From contig JAISNB010000228.1 in assembly GCA_031276435.1 (NCBI GenBank), positions 1-11,074 of the forward strand: a stretch of 11,074 nt of DNA, given 5' to 3'. A program made the position numbers and the translations under genes. The stretch is from Burkholderiaceae bacterium (lineage in GTDB: Bacteria > Pseudomonadota > Gammaproteobacteria > Burkholderiales > Burkholderiaceae_C). This document shows, piece by piece, positions 5,316 to 11,074 of this stretch (position 1 is the first letter of the stretch; every line of letters starts with the position of its first letter). The notes under the pieces are model-generated. The model did no database searches. It was not told where the DNA came from and saw only the letters and a list, made by a program, of their open reading frames with translations.

Positions 5316-6463
5316 TACGCTGCCTTCTTCTCGACCGCCAGGGCCGCCGCTAACAGCGGTTCTAGGATGTGTTCGGCCAGGAAGCGTACGACCGGCACGG
5401 CCACGCCATCGCCGGCCAGGTGATAAGCATCGTTGTAATTCTTGGGCAGTGCGTAGGTGTCCGGCAGGCCCATGAGGCGGGCCGCTTCACGCGGTGACAG
5501 CAGGCGCGAACGAACGCGCTTGCCCTCGATCACCATGATGGTTTGCCGGCTTGAACCGCCGGTAGGCGTGCGCAGGCAACCGGCCACGTCATCGAAACGA
5601 ATTTCGGCGCGCTGCACCTTCTCTCCGTTCGGGCCATCGGCGCGGGTGCGCTTGTAGATCGTGCCAACCTGGCGGCCGCCGGTTTTCTTGGCGGCTTCGA
5701 CTTTCGCCAGGTTAAGCGGGTTCATCATGCCGAGCAGTTTCTTGGTTTCGGCGGCCGTGTGCCAGGTGACGCCGTGCGGCTCATCTTCCACCAAGTCGGC
5801 AAAGATCGACGTGCGGGCCGGCGGTGCCGGCAGGTGCCACCATTCCCAAGAGCTTTGCGCACGCTTGGAGAGCTTGCCGTAAGCCTCGACCAGTGCGGAA
5901 GGATGCCATTCCCCTTCCGGGCCGCTGGCGATCAGGGCGCGGGGAATCGGCGAGGATTTGCGCACGCCGATGATGAACAGACGCGGGCGGGACTGCGGCA
6001 GGAAATGAACGGCGTTGATGACCACGGCGCCGAACCGATAGCCGTTGTTCGACAGGGCCGAGCTGATCGCGGCGAAGTCCTTGCCATCATGCGAGCTAAG
6101 GGCGCCGCACACGTTTTCCAGCACGACCAGGCGCGGCGCTCGATCTTCGTCGCCCAGGGCTTTGATGAGCTTCCAGAACGGCCAGAAGGTGCCGGAGCGG
6201 TCGCCCTTGAGGCCAGCGCCGGCACCGGCTAGGGAAAGGTCTTGGCAAGGGAACGAGGCCCAAGCCAGGTCAGCGCCGGCCGGCAGGTCGGCCGTGGTCA
6301 GCGCGGCCACGTCGCCGACGCGCAGATGATCGACACCCCAATTCGCGGCATAGCTGGCCGTCTTCTTCGGGTCGAAGTCATTGGCGAGCAAGCATTGCCA
6401 GTCGGGGCCAAGGCCGGCGCGGGCCATGCCGCCGCCGGCAAAAAATTCATAGAAATTAGCCAT
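5315..6463 (-). CDS. dcm: DNA (cytosine-5-)-methyltransferase
   Basis: This enzyme transfers a methyl group from S-adenosylmethionine to C5 of cytosine at a specific DNA sequence; the target cannot be read from the sequence. The 382 residues carry the C5-MTase motifs in order: motif I FYEFFAGGGMARAGL (4-18, SAM binding), motif IV SFPCQDLSLAG with the catalytic Cys73, motif VI ENV (Glu116), motif VIII QSRPR (157-161), a target-recognition region (about 180-310), motif IX RLLSPREAARLMGLP (320-334), and motif X GDGVAVPVV from 351. All catalytic residues are present. A good GGGGAG ribosome-binding site precedes the ATG inside the 3' end of the ribbon-helix-helix gene, which it overlaps by 8 nt. 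The downstream gene overlaps by one base, so the cassette is translationally coupled. Confidence 0.95.
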   Translation of the reverse strand: MANFYEFFAGGGMARAGLGPDWQCLLANDFDPKKTASYAANWGVDHLRVGDVAALTTADLPAGADLAWASFPCQDLSLAGAGAGLKGDRSGTFWPFWKLIKALGDEDRAPRLVVLENVCGALSSHDGKDFAAISSALSNNGYRFGAVVINAVHFLPQSRPRLFIIGVRKSSPIPRALIASGPEGEWHPSALVEAYGKLSKRAQSSWEWWHLPAPPARTSIFADLVEDEPHGVTWHTAAETKKLLGMMNPLNLAKVEAAKKTGGRQVGTIYKRTRADGPNGEKVQRAEIRFDDVAGCLRTPTGGSSRQTIMVIEGKRVRSRLLSPREAARLMGLPDTYALPKNYNDAYHLAGDGVAVPVVRFLAEHILEPLLAAALAVEKKAA

Positions 6464-6677
6464 TGGCTCCCCCTGCGCCTTGCGGGCACGATGACGAAGC
6501 GAGACGCGCCAGGCGTTCCGTCACGGCTTCGGTAATCCAAGTGTTGCGCGATACGCTGCCGGCCCTGCGCGAGCATTCGGCATCAATGGCTTCCAGCACC
6601 TTGGGAAAGAGGCGCAGATTGATGCGCTCCAGCGCACTAGAACGCGAATCTTTGCGGTCGGCTTTCATGGGCACCAT
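6456..6677 (-). CDS. small ribbon-helix-helix (Arc/CopG-like) DNA-binding protein
   Basis: The 73-residue product (70 if the in-frame ATG at 6668 is used) has a basic N-terminus, a short beta strand RINLRLF (18-24), a first helix PKVLEAIDAECSRR (25-38) and a second helix after SRNTWITEAVTERLARL (43-59). This is the pattern of the ribbon-helix-helix fold. Such proteins dimerise and insert the strand into the major groove, often as autorepressors. As the first gene of the cassette, overlapping the methyltransferase by 8 nt, it is a plausible expression controller for the restriction-modification genes. The frame continues upstream to 6812, but those codons span the AT-rich control region. Two 11-bp repeats overlap its start codon. 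The target and function are inferred. Confidence 0.75.
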   Translation of the reverse strand: MVPMKADRKDSRSSALERINLRLFPKVLEAIDAECSRRAGSVSRNTWITEAVTERLARLASSSCPQGAGGANG

Positions 6678-6691
6678 TGTGGCACCATCGT
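6670..6691 (-). repeat. 11-bp tandem repeat at the start of the ribbon-helix-helix gene
   Basis: Read on the plus strand, GGCACCATTGT (6670-6680) is followed directly by GGCACCATCGT (6681-6691), a 10/11 match with a period of one helical turn. A degenerate third unit begins GGC at 6692. The repeat covers the start codon of the ribbon-helix-helix gene. Ribbon-helix-helix proteins often bind such phased repeats cooperatively, so this is a candidate autoregulatory operator. Confidence 0.4.
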
Positions 6692-6711
6692 GGCTCAGGG
6701 CCAAGAACTTT

Positions 6712-6717
6712 ATTGTA
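6712..6717 (-). promoter_or_regulatory. candidate -10 box (TACAAT) of the restriction-modification cassette
   Basis: On the minus strand TACAAT lies 34 nt before the ATG at 6677, in the most AT-rich stretch of the intergenic region. The hexamer 17 nt upstream (CAACTT) is not a credible -35, so the promoter would be weak or dependent on a factor binding the adjacent palindrome. Confidence 0.35.
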
Positions 6718-6719
6718 AA

Positions 6720-6747
6720 TGTCGCATATATCCTAAGTTGTGCGACA
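6720..6747. promoter_or_regulatory. palindromic candidate operator TGTCGCA-N14-TGCGACA
   Basis: A perfect 7-bp inverted repeat, TGTCGCA (6720-6726) and TGCGACA (6741-6747), is separated by an AT-rich 14-nt spacer. The half-site centres are 21 bp apart, two helical turns, as expected for a dimeric regulator binding one face of the DNA. It lies between the divergent restriction-modification cassette and the transporter operon, just upstream of the TACAAT box. The binding protein is unknown; the ribbon-helix-helix product is one candidate. Confidence 0.45.
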
Positions 6748-6789
6748 CGTCCTGCCCGCCGCCGGGCCAATTGCCACACCGATTGTGCT

Positions 6790-6795
6790 GATAAT
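6790..6795 (+). promoter_or_regulatory. candidate -10 box (GATAAT) of the transporter operon
   Basis: GATAAT lies 15 nt before the ATG of the first permease gene, implying a leader of roughly 9 nt. A TTGCCA sequence occurs upstream at 6771-6776 but is only 13 nt away, too close for a normal -35. Confidence 0.3.
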
Positions 6796-6810
6796 GCCGG
6801 TGTTTTCGCC

Positions 6811-7779
6811 ATGAGTTACTTCCTCTTCAAACGCTGCCTGACGCTGCTTGCCACCCTGGTGGCCGCCAGCGTGATTGTGTTTGCCGCGCTGGAGGTGCTG
6901 CCGGGCAATGCCGCGCAAGTGCTCATGGGGCCGCAGGCCGATGCGCAAGCCGTCGCGGCCAAGGCGCGGCAATTGGGGCTGGATCGGCCCGCGCCGCAAC
7001 GCTACGGCCAATGGATTGGCGGTCTGCTGCGCGGCGACATGGGCACCTCTTACGCCTACGGCTCTCCGGTTGCCGAACTGATTGCCGAGCGCCTGGCCGT
7101 CACCGTGCCGCTGGCCATCATGGCGATGGCGCTGACCGTGCTGCTGGCCCTGCCAGCGGGCGTGTACGCCGCCGCGCACCACAACCGGCCTGGCGATGCG
7201 GGGCTGATGGCGCTGGCGCAAATCGGCATCGCCATTCCCAACTTCTGGTTTGCGATTTTGCTGATCCTGCTGTTTTCCGTGAAGCTGCAATGGTTCTCCT
7301 CGGGCGGGTTTGACGGCTGGTCCTGGGACGCCGGAGTCTGGGCGGGGCTGTGGCGCGGCATGCACGCGCTGCTGCTGCCAGCGGTGGCGCTGGCGGCGGT
7401 GCAGGGCGCAATTTTGGCGCGCTTTACGCGCTCGGCGGTGCTGGAAGTCTTGCGCGAGGATTTTGTGCGCACCGCGCGCGCCAAGGGGCTGTCGCGCCGC
7501 GCCACGCTGTGGCGCCACGTGCTGCGCAACGCCATGATTGCCGTCATCACCGTCATGGGCTTGCAGTTTGCCGAATTGCTGGCGGGCACCATCGTGGTGG
7601 AAAACGTGTTTTACCTGCCGGGCCTGGGACGGCTGATGTTCCAGAGCATTGCCAACCGCGATTTGATCGTGGTGCGCAACTGCGTGCTGCTGCTCGCTGG
7701 CATGGTGGTGATCGTCAATTTTTGTGTCGATGTGCTCTATGCGACGATTGACCCGCGCGTGAAAGCCGACGCCATTTGA
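6811..7779 (+). CDS. peptide-type ABC transporter permease (OppB/DppB family)
   Basis: This is the first inner-membrane permease of an Opp/Dpp/Nik-type ABC importer. The 322 residues show a first membrane helix (about 9-29), the OppB-type periplasmic segment with LGLDRPAPQRYGQWIGGLLRGD (55-76), then hydrophobic segments near 96-120, 132-156, 186-205, 245-265 and 286-309. The cytoplasmic coupling (EAA) loop TARAKGLSRRATLWRHVLRN is at 221-240 and the VVENVFYLPGLG motif at 262-273. The ATG at 6811 is chosen because this is the family N-terminus; the frame is open back into the cassette at 6463. The stop overlaps the next start as TGATG. Substrate could be di- or oligopeptides or another small ligand; it cannot be decided without the binding protein. 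Confidence 0.92.
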   Translation: MSYFLFKRCLTLLATLVAASVIVFAALEVLPGNAAQVLMGPQADAQAVAAKARQLGLDRPAPQRYGQWIGGLLRGDMGTSYAYGSPVAELIAERLAVTVPLAIMAMALTVLLALPAGVYAAAHHNRPGDAGLMALAQIGIAIPNFWFAILLILLFSVKLQWFSSGGFDGWSWDAGVWAGLWRGMHALLLPAVALAAVQGAILARFTRSAVLEVLREDFVRTARAKGLSRRATLWRHVLRNAMIAVITVMGLQFAELLAGTIVVENVFYLPGLGRLMFQSIANRDLIVVRNCVLLLAGMVVIVNFCVDVLYATIDPRVKADAI

Positions 7780-8738
7780 TGCCGCCAGAAAGCCGCCCAC
7801 CCTTGAGCGCCTTGCCAGATTTGCCAGATGCCGCCAGCCTGGACGCGCCCGTGCGCGCGGCGACAGCGGTGATGGCCGCAGCAACTGGCGCCGGATTTTG
7901 GCCGCGCGCGCGCCAGCATCCGGGCCTTTGGATTGGCGCGCTGCTGACGGGCCTGCTGGCGCTGGCGGCGGCGCTGTCGTGGGTGTGGACGCCGTGGCCG
8001 GTCAGCGAGGTGCGCATGGCCAGCAAACTGCTGCCGCCATCGGCCGCGCACTGGCTGGGTACCGACGCCTACGGGCGCGACGTGGCCTCGCAACTGCTGG
8101 TGGGCGCGCGCGCCTCGCTGCTGGCGGGCGTGATTGCCGTGGGCATCGGCCTGATCGCGGGCGTGGCACTGGGTTTGCTGGCCTCGGCGCGGCGCGGCTG
8201 GCTCGAAGAGCTGGTGATGCGCTGCGCGGACTTCGGCTTCGCGTTTCCGGCCATCCTCTCGGCCATCATGCTCACGGCGGCCTTCGGGCCAGGACTGGCC
8301 AACGCCATCATCGCCATCGGGCTTTACAACATCCCCACGTTTGCACGCATCGCGCGCGCGGCGGCCAATGCCATCTGGGGCCGCTCTTTCGTGCTGGCGG
8401 CGCGCGCCTGCGGCAAGGGAACCTGGGCCATCACTTGGCAGCACGTGCTGCCCAATATTGCGCCCGTCCTCACCGTGCAGGCCACGGTCCGGTTTGCCGT
8501 CGCCATCCTGGCCGAGGCCGCGCTGTCGTATCTGGGACTGGGCGCGCAACCGCCGCAGCCAAGCTGGGGCCGCATGCTGGCCGATGCGCAAACGCTCATG
8601 TTCGAAGCGCCCCTGCTCGCCCTCTGGCCGGGCCTGGCCATCGCGCTGTCCGTGCTGGGGCTGAATCTGCTAGGCGACGGTTTGCGCGACGCGCTCGACC
8701 CGCGGCTGGAGCGCCGCCACAGCCATGGCCCTGCTTGA
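7779..8738 (+). CDS. peptide-type ABC transporter permease (OppC/DppC family)
   Basis: This is the second permease of the importer, pairing with the OppB-like subunit to form the translocation pore. The 319-residue protein has a long cytoplasmic N-terminus with Pro and Ala richness (1-48), a first membrane helix (49-70), the family's periplasmic HWLGTDAYGRD motif (91-101), and further hydrophobic segments at about 112-135, 155-182, 235-255 and 277-298. The EAA coupling loop AARACGKGTWAITWQHVLPN is at 207-226, followed by the LSYLGLG segment. A TTG at 7776 is also in frame, but the ATG at 7779 overlapping the previous stop is the simpler start. The gene overlaps the downstream ATPase gene by 14 nt. 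Confidence 0.92.
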   Translation: MPPESRPPLSALPDLPDAASLDAPVRAATAVMAAATGAGFWPRARQHPGLWIGALLTGLLALAAALSWVWTPWPVSEVRMASKLLPPSAAHWLGTDAYGRDVASQLLVGARASLLAGVIAVGIGLIAGVALGLLASARRGWLEELVMRCADFGFAFPAILSAIMLTAAFGPGLANAIIAIGLYNIPTFARIARAAANAIWGRSFVLAARACGKGTWAITWQHVLPNIAPVLTVQATVRFAVAILAEAALSYLGLGAQPPQPSWGRMLADAQTLMFEAPLLALWPGLAIALSVLGLNLLGDGLRDALDPRLERRHSHGPA

Positions 8739-9735
8739 AGTCAAACAACTGCGCGTGCGCCTGCACACGCGCCAAGGCGACGCCGACGCGGTGCGCGGCC
8801 TGTCGTTTGCGCTCGATCGCGGACAGACACTGGGCATCATCGGCGAATCGGGCTGCGGCAAATCTCTGTCGGCGCTGGCGCTCATGGCACTGGCGCCCGA
8901 AAACAGCACCGTCACCGGCAGCATCCGCTTTGGCGGCAAGCAATGGCTGGGCCAAAGCGAGCGCGACTGGTGCGCCGTGCGTGGCAACCGCATCGCCATG
9001 GTGTTCCAGGAGCCGATGACCGCGCTCAACCCGGTACACACCATAGGCCATCAGGTCATGGAACCGCTGCGCCTGCACTGCAAACTTGGCCGCGCGCAAG
9101 CGCGCGCGCGCGCCATCGAACTGCTCGCGCGCGTCGGCATCGCGCAACCTGGCGAACGCCTGAACGCCTACCCGCATCAATTCTCTGGCGGGCAGCGCCA
9201 GCGCATCATGATCGCCATGGCGCTGGCCTGCGGCCCCGATGTGCTGGTGGCCGACGAACCAACCACCGCGCTGGATGCCAGCGTGCAGCGCCAAGTGCTG
9301 GATTTGATTGACCAACTGGTGGCCGAAAACGGCATGGCGCTGATACTGATCTCGCACGACCTGGGCCTGGTGGCGCAAAGCGTCTCGCGCATGCTCGTCA
9401 TGTACGGCGGCCTGGTGGTCGAACAAGGAGAAACCGCGCAAATCTTTGCCGCGCCCGCGCACCCTTACACGCGCGCCCTGATGGCCGCCCGCCCCACGCT
9501 GGCGCAGCGCCTTGCCAGCCACCCCGGCGCGCGCCTGCCCGCCATCGCGGGCGCCGTGCCCGACCTGCTGCAAATGCCGCCGCAAGGCTGCCCGTTTGCC
9601 AGCCGCTGCGCCTTCGTGCAACCCGCATGCCAGGGCCAAAACCCAATCCCGCCGCTTGTGCAACTGAACGCCACGCACAGCCTGCGTTGCCATTGCCCGC
9701 AAACCACGCGCGCCACGCCGGAAAACCCGCCATGA
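8725..9735 (+). CDS. peptide ABC transporter ATP-binding protein (OppD/DppD family)
   Basis: This is a cytoplasmic ATPase subunit that drives the importer. In 336 residues it shows Walker A GESGCGKS (40-47), Q-loop Gln95, the ABC signature SGGQRQR (154-160), Walker B VLVADE (173-178) and the switch His211. The C-terminal oligopeptide-transporter domain (about 230-325) contains AAPAHPYTRAL and the cysteines C289, C295, C302, C322 and C324. In DppD-type ATPases a similar C-terminal cysteine set binds an iron-sulfur cluster, so a [4Fe-4S] cluster here is plausible but inferred. The start overlaps the OppC-like gene by 14 nt and the stop overlaps the next start as ATGA, consistent with a single translationally coupled operon. 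Confidence 0.94.
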   Translation: MALLEVKQLRVRLHTRQGDADAVRGLSFALDRGQTLGIIGESGCGKSLSALALMALAPENSTVTGSIRFGGKQWLGQSERDWCAVRGNRIAMVFQEPMTALNPVHTIGHQVMEPLRLHCKLGRAQARARAIELLARVGIAQPGERLNAYPHQFSGGQRQRIMIAMALACGPDVLVADEPTTALDASVQRQVLDLIDQLVAENGMALILISHDLGLVAQSVSRMLVMYGGLVVEQGETAQIFAAPAHPYTRALMAARPTLAQRLASHPGARLPAIAGAVPDLLQMPPQGCPFASRCAFVQPACQGQNPIPPLVQLNATHSLRCHCPQTTRATPENPP

Positions 9736-10544
9736 CGCCACAAACCGCCGCCGCCGCGCCAGCACCTGCGCTGCTTGAAGTGCAAAACGTCTCGCACGCC
9801 TACCCGCTGCCGCGCCGGTCGCTGCTCAAGGCGCCCGAAGCCCTGCATGCCTTGCGCGACGTCTCGCTCAAAGTCACGGCGGGCCGCAGCCTGGGCATCG
9901 TGGGCGAATCGGGATCGGGCAAATCCACCCTGGCGCGCCTCATCATGGCCCTGGAGCGCCCGCGCCAGGGCCGCATCCTGTTTGAAAACCGCGACCTGCT
10001 GGCCTTGCCCGCCGCCGCCCTGCGCGCCGCGCGGCGCGATTTCCAGATGGTGTTCCAGGATCCACACGGCTCGCTCGATCCGCGCCAGCCCATCTGGCGC
10101 ACAGTGGCCGAACCACTGGCGGCCATCGCGCGCTCCAGCCGCCCGCAGCAACGCGAAGCGGCGGCGCAGGCGCTGCAATCGGTGGGCCTGGGCGCAGCCG
10201 CGCTAGAGCAATACCCGCACCAGTTCTCCGGCGGACAGCGCCAGCGCATCGCCATCGCGCGCGCGCTGATCACGCGCCCCAAACTCATCGTGGCCGACGA
10301 GCCGGTCAGCGCGCTCGATGTCTCGGTCCAGGCGCAAGTGCTCAACCTCATGGCCGATTTGCAAACCCACCACGGCGTGACCTTTGTCTTCATCAGCCAC
10401 GACCTGGCTGTGGTCAGCCACCTGTGTGGCGACGTGGCCGTCATGCAAAACGGGCGCGTGGTTGAACAAGGCCGCGTGCGCCAGGTTCTCAGCGCCCCCG
10501 CCCACCCCTACACCCGGACGCTGCTGGCGGCGGCCTCGCTGTAA
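9732..10544 (+). CDS. peptide ABC transporter ATP-binding protein (OppF/DppF family)
   Basis: This is the second ATPase of the importer and forms the nucleotide-binding heterodimer with the OppD-like subunit. The 270-residue product carries Walker A GESGSGKS (58-65), Q-loop Gln109 in VFQDPHGSLDPR, signature SGGQRQR (166-172), Walker B LIVADE (185-190) and His223. It ends soon after APAHPYTRTLLAAASL, so it lacks most of the cysteine-rich C-terminal domain of its partner and is shorter than many OppF proteins (over 300 residues). The frame extends upstream to 9627, but the ATG at 9732, which overlaps the preceding TGA, gives the usual N-terminus with LLEVQNVSHAYPL. No clear terminator follows before the convergent eptA gene. 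Confidence 0.93.
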   Translation: MTPQTAAAAPAPALLEVQNVSHAYPLPRRSLLKAPEALHALRDVSLKVTAGRSLGIVGESGSGKSTLARLIMALERPRQGRILFENRDLLALPAAALRAARRDFQMVFQDPHGSLDPRQPIWRTVAEPLAAIARSSRPQQREAAAQALQSVGLGAAALEQYPHQFSGGQRQRIAIARALITRPKLIVADEPVSALDVSVQAQVLNLMADLQTHHGVTFVFISHDLAVVSHLCGDVAVMQNGRVVEQGRVRQVLSAPAHPYTRTLLAAASL

Positions 10545-10613
10545 AGACAACAACGCGCACGATCCAACTGCCACCGTTTTGCGCAACGAATTCCCGGCAC
10601 AAATTCTTGCTGA

Positions 10614-11074
10614 TCATTTTGCGCATGGCTTGAACAGGTCGAGCTGTGCGACGTAAAGTTTTGAGCGCACTTCGCTCAACCCCAGTATTGAATGGAACAA
10701 ATGGTCGTGCGAAACGGCCCCCGTCCGGCGGGACCTGAGGCATTCGTAATCAACGTATTTCCTCTGCCCGGCATTCATCCATATCACCATTGGCACTTTC
10801 TTTTGCTGCTCGGGCGCGATGGCATATGGCATGCCATGCAGGTAGATTTCGTTTTCGCCCAGTGATTCGCCGTGGTCGGAAACATAGATCATGCTTGCCC
10901 GGACACCTTTCAAATTCTCCAGCATGTCAACAACCCGTCCGAGAAAATGGTCTGTATACAGTATCGTGTTGTCGTACGTATTGACTATGCTTTCGCGTGG
11001 ACAGTCCTGGAGTTCCGAAGTGTCGCACGTTGGCTCGAACTTCCGGAATCCGGCAGGATAGCGTTTGAAGTACG
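10614..11074 (-). CDS. eptA: lipid A phosphoethanolamine transferase, EptA family (partial, N-terminus beyond the window)
   Basis: The minus-strand frame is open from the window edge to a stop at 10614, giving the last 152 residues of a sulfatase-fold transferase. These enzymes sit in the inner membrane with a periplasmic catalytic domain and move phosphoethanolamine from phosphatidylethanolamine to lipid A, lowering its negative charge and affinity for cationic peptides. Visible motifs are NTYDNTILYTDHFLGRVVD, the metal-binding MIYVSDHGESLGENEIYLHG, MPYAIAPEQQKKVPMVIW, and the C-terminal SHDHLFHSILGL with LDLFKPC at the end. The N-terminal membrane segments and catalytic threonine are outside the window, so the start is missing. 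The base composition is visibly less GC-rich than the neighbouring operon. Mobile mcr genes belong to the same superfamily, but nothing here shows a plasmid or transposon. Confidence 0.9.
   Translation of the reverse strand, partial: YFKRYPAGFRKFEPTCDTSELQDCPRESIVNTYDNTILYTDHFLGRVVDMLENLKGVRASMIYVSDHGESLGENEIYLHGMPYAIAPEQQKKVPMVIWMNAGQRKYVDYECLRSRRTGAVSHDHLFHSILGLSEVRSKLYVAQLDLFKPCAK

Noticed and set aside
4552..5475. Long plus-strand frame opposite the DUF4928-like gene.
   Set aside because: The minus-strand frame has coupled overlaps with both neighbours and family-like motifs; the plus-strand product is Arg/Pro/Ser-rich noise.
6463..6810. N-terminal extension of the OppB-like permease by 116 residues, suggesting a fusion.
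   Set aside because: The extension is antisense to the ribbon-helix-helix gene and spans the intergenic control region; the permease N-terminus begins at 6811.
6733..7884. 383-residue minus-strand frame opposite the first permease gene.
   Set aside because: It is His/Arg/Gln-rich and antisense to a clear membrane protein gene.
9627..9731. Upstream extension of the OppF-like protein by 35 residues.
   Set aside because: It lies inside the end of the OppD-like gene; the ATGA overlap at 9732 gives a normal start.
8596..9765. 389-residue minus-strand frame opposite the OppD-like gene.
   Set aside because: It is antisense to a gene with all ABC ATPase motifs and has no recognisable features.
10545..10613. 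Search for a bidirectional terminator between the convergent OppF-like and eptA genes.
   Set aside because: Only a small TTGCGCAA palindrome is visible, with no stem-loop followed by a T run on either strand.
1..11074. CRISPR arrays, insertion sequences, integrases and attachment sites.
   Set aside because: No regularly spaced repeats, transposase or integrase motifs, or terminal inverted repeats were seen on either strand.

Overview
The window looks like a chromosomal segment of a GC-rich betaproteobacterium, most likely in the Burkholderiales. The evidence is the gene order ispE – tRNA-Gln(UUG) – prs – rplY – pth, which from general knowledge is conserved in that group, together with the long two-domain form of RplY and the abundance of GCGCGC runs in the housekeeping genes. 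A genus cannot be named from the sequence alone.

Positions 59-3633 (+ strand) carry housekeeping genes: isoprenoid synthesis (ispE), a glutamine tRNA, PRPP synthase (prs), ribosomal protein bL25 (rplY) and peptidyl-tRNA hydrolase (pth). Intrinsic terminators follow prs and rplY; the one after rplY is a textbook UUCG hairpin. A small 2[4Fe-4S] ferredoxin gene of the YfhL type (3651-3917, -) converges on pth.

Positions 3961-6677 (- strand) form a compact four-gene cassette with overlapping genes. In transcription order it holds a small ribbon-helix-helix protein, a DNA cytosine-5 methyltransferase, a DUF4928-type protein that is a candidate restriction endonuclease, and a Vsr mismatch endonuclease. 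The likely logic is one gene that controls expression, one that methylates, one that cuts unmethylated DNA, and one that repairs the T:G mismatches caused by 5-methylcytosine deamination. The cassette sits between the ferredoxin gene and a divergent transporter operon, has fewer GCGCGC runs than its neighbours, and is probably acquired. Its upstream region holds a perfect TGTCGCA-N14-TGCGACA palindrome and an 11-bp tandem repeat at the start of the first gene. Both are candidate operators. This cassette is the most interesting part of the window.

Positions 6811-10544 (+ strand) are a tightly overlapped operon for an Opp/Dpp-type peptide ABC importer with two permeases and two ATPases. No substrate-binding protein gene is present in the window.

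Positions 10614-11074 (- strand) are the C-terminal part of a lipid A phosphoethanolamine transferase (EptA family), cut by the window edge and visibly less GC-rich than the rest.
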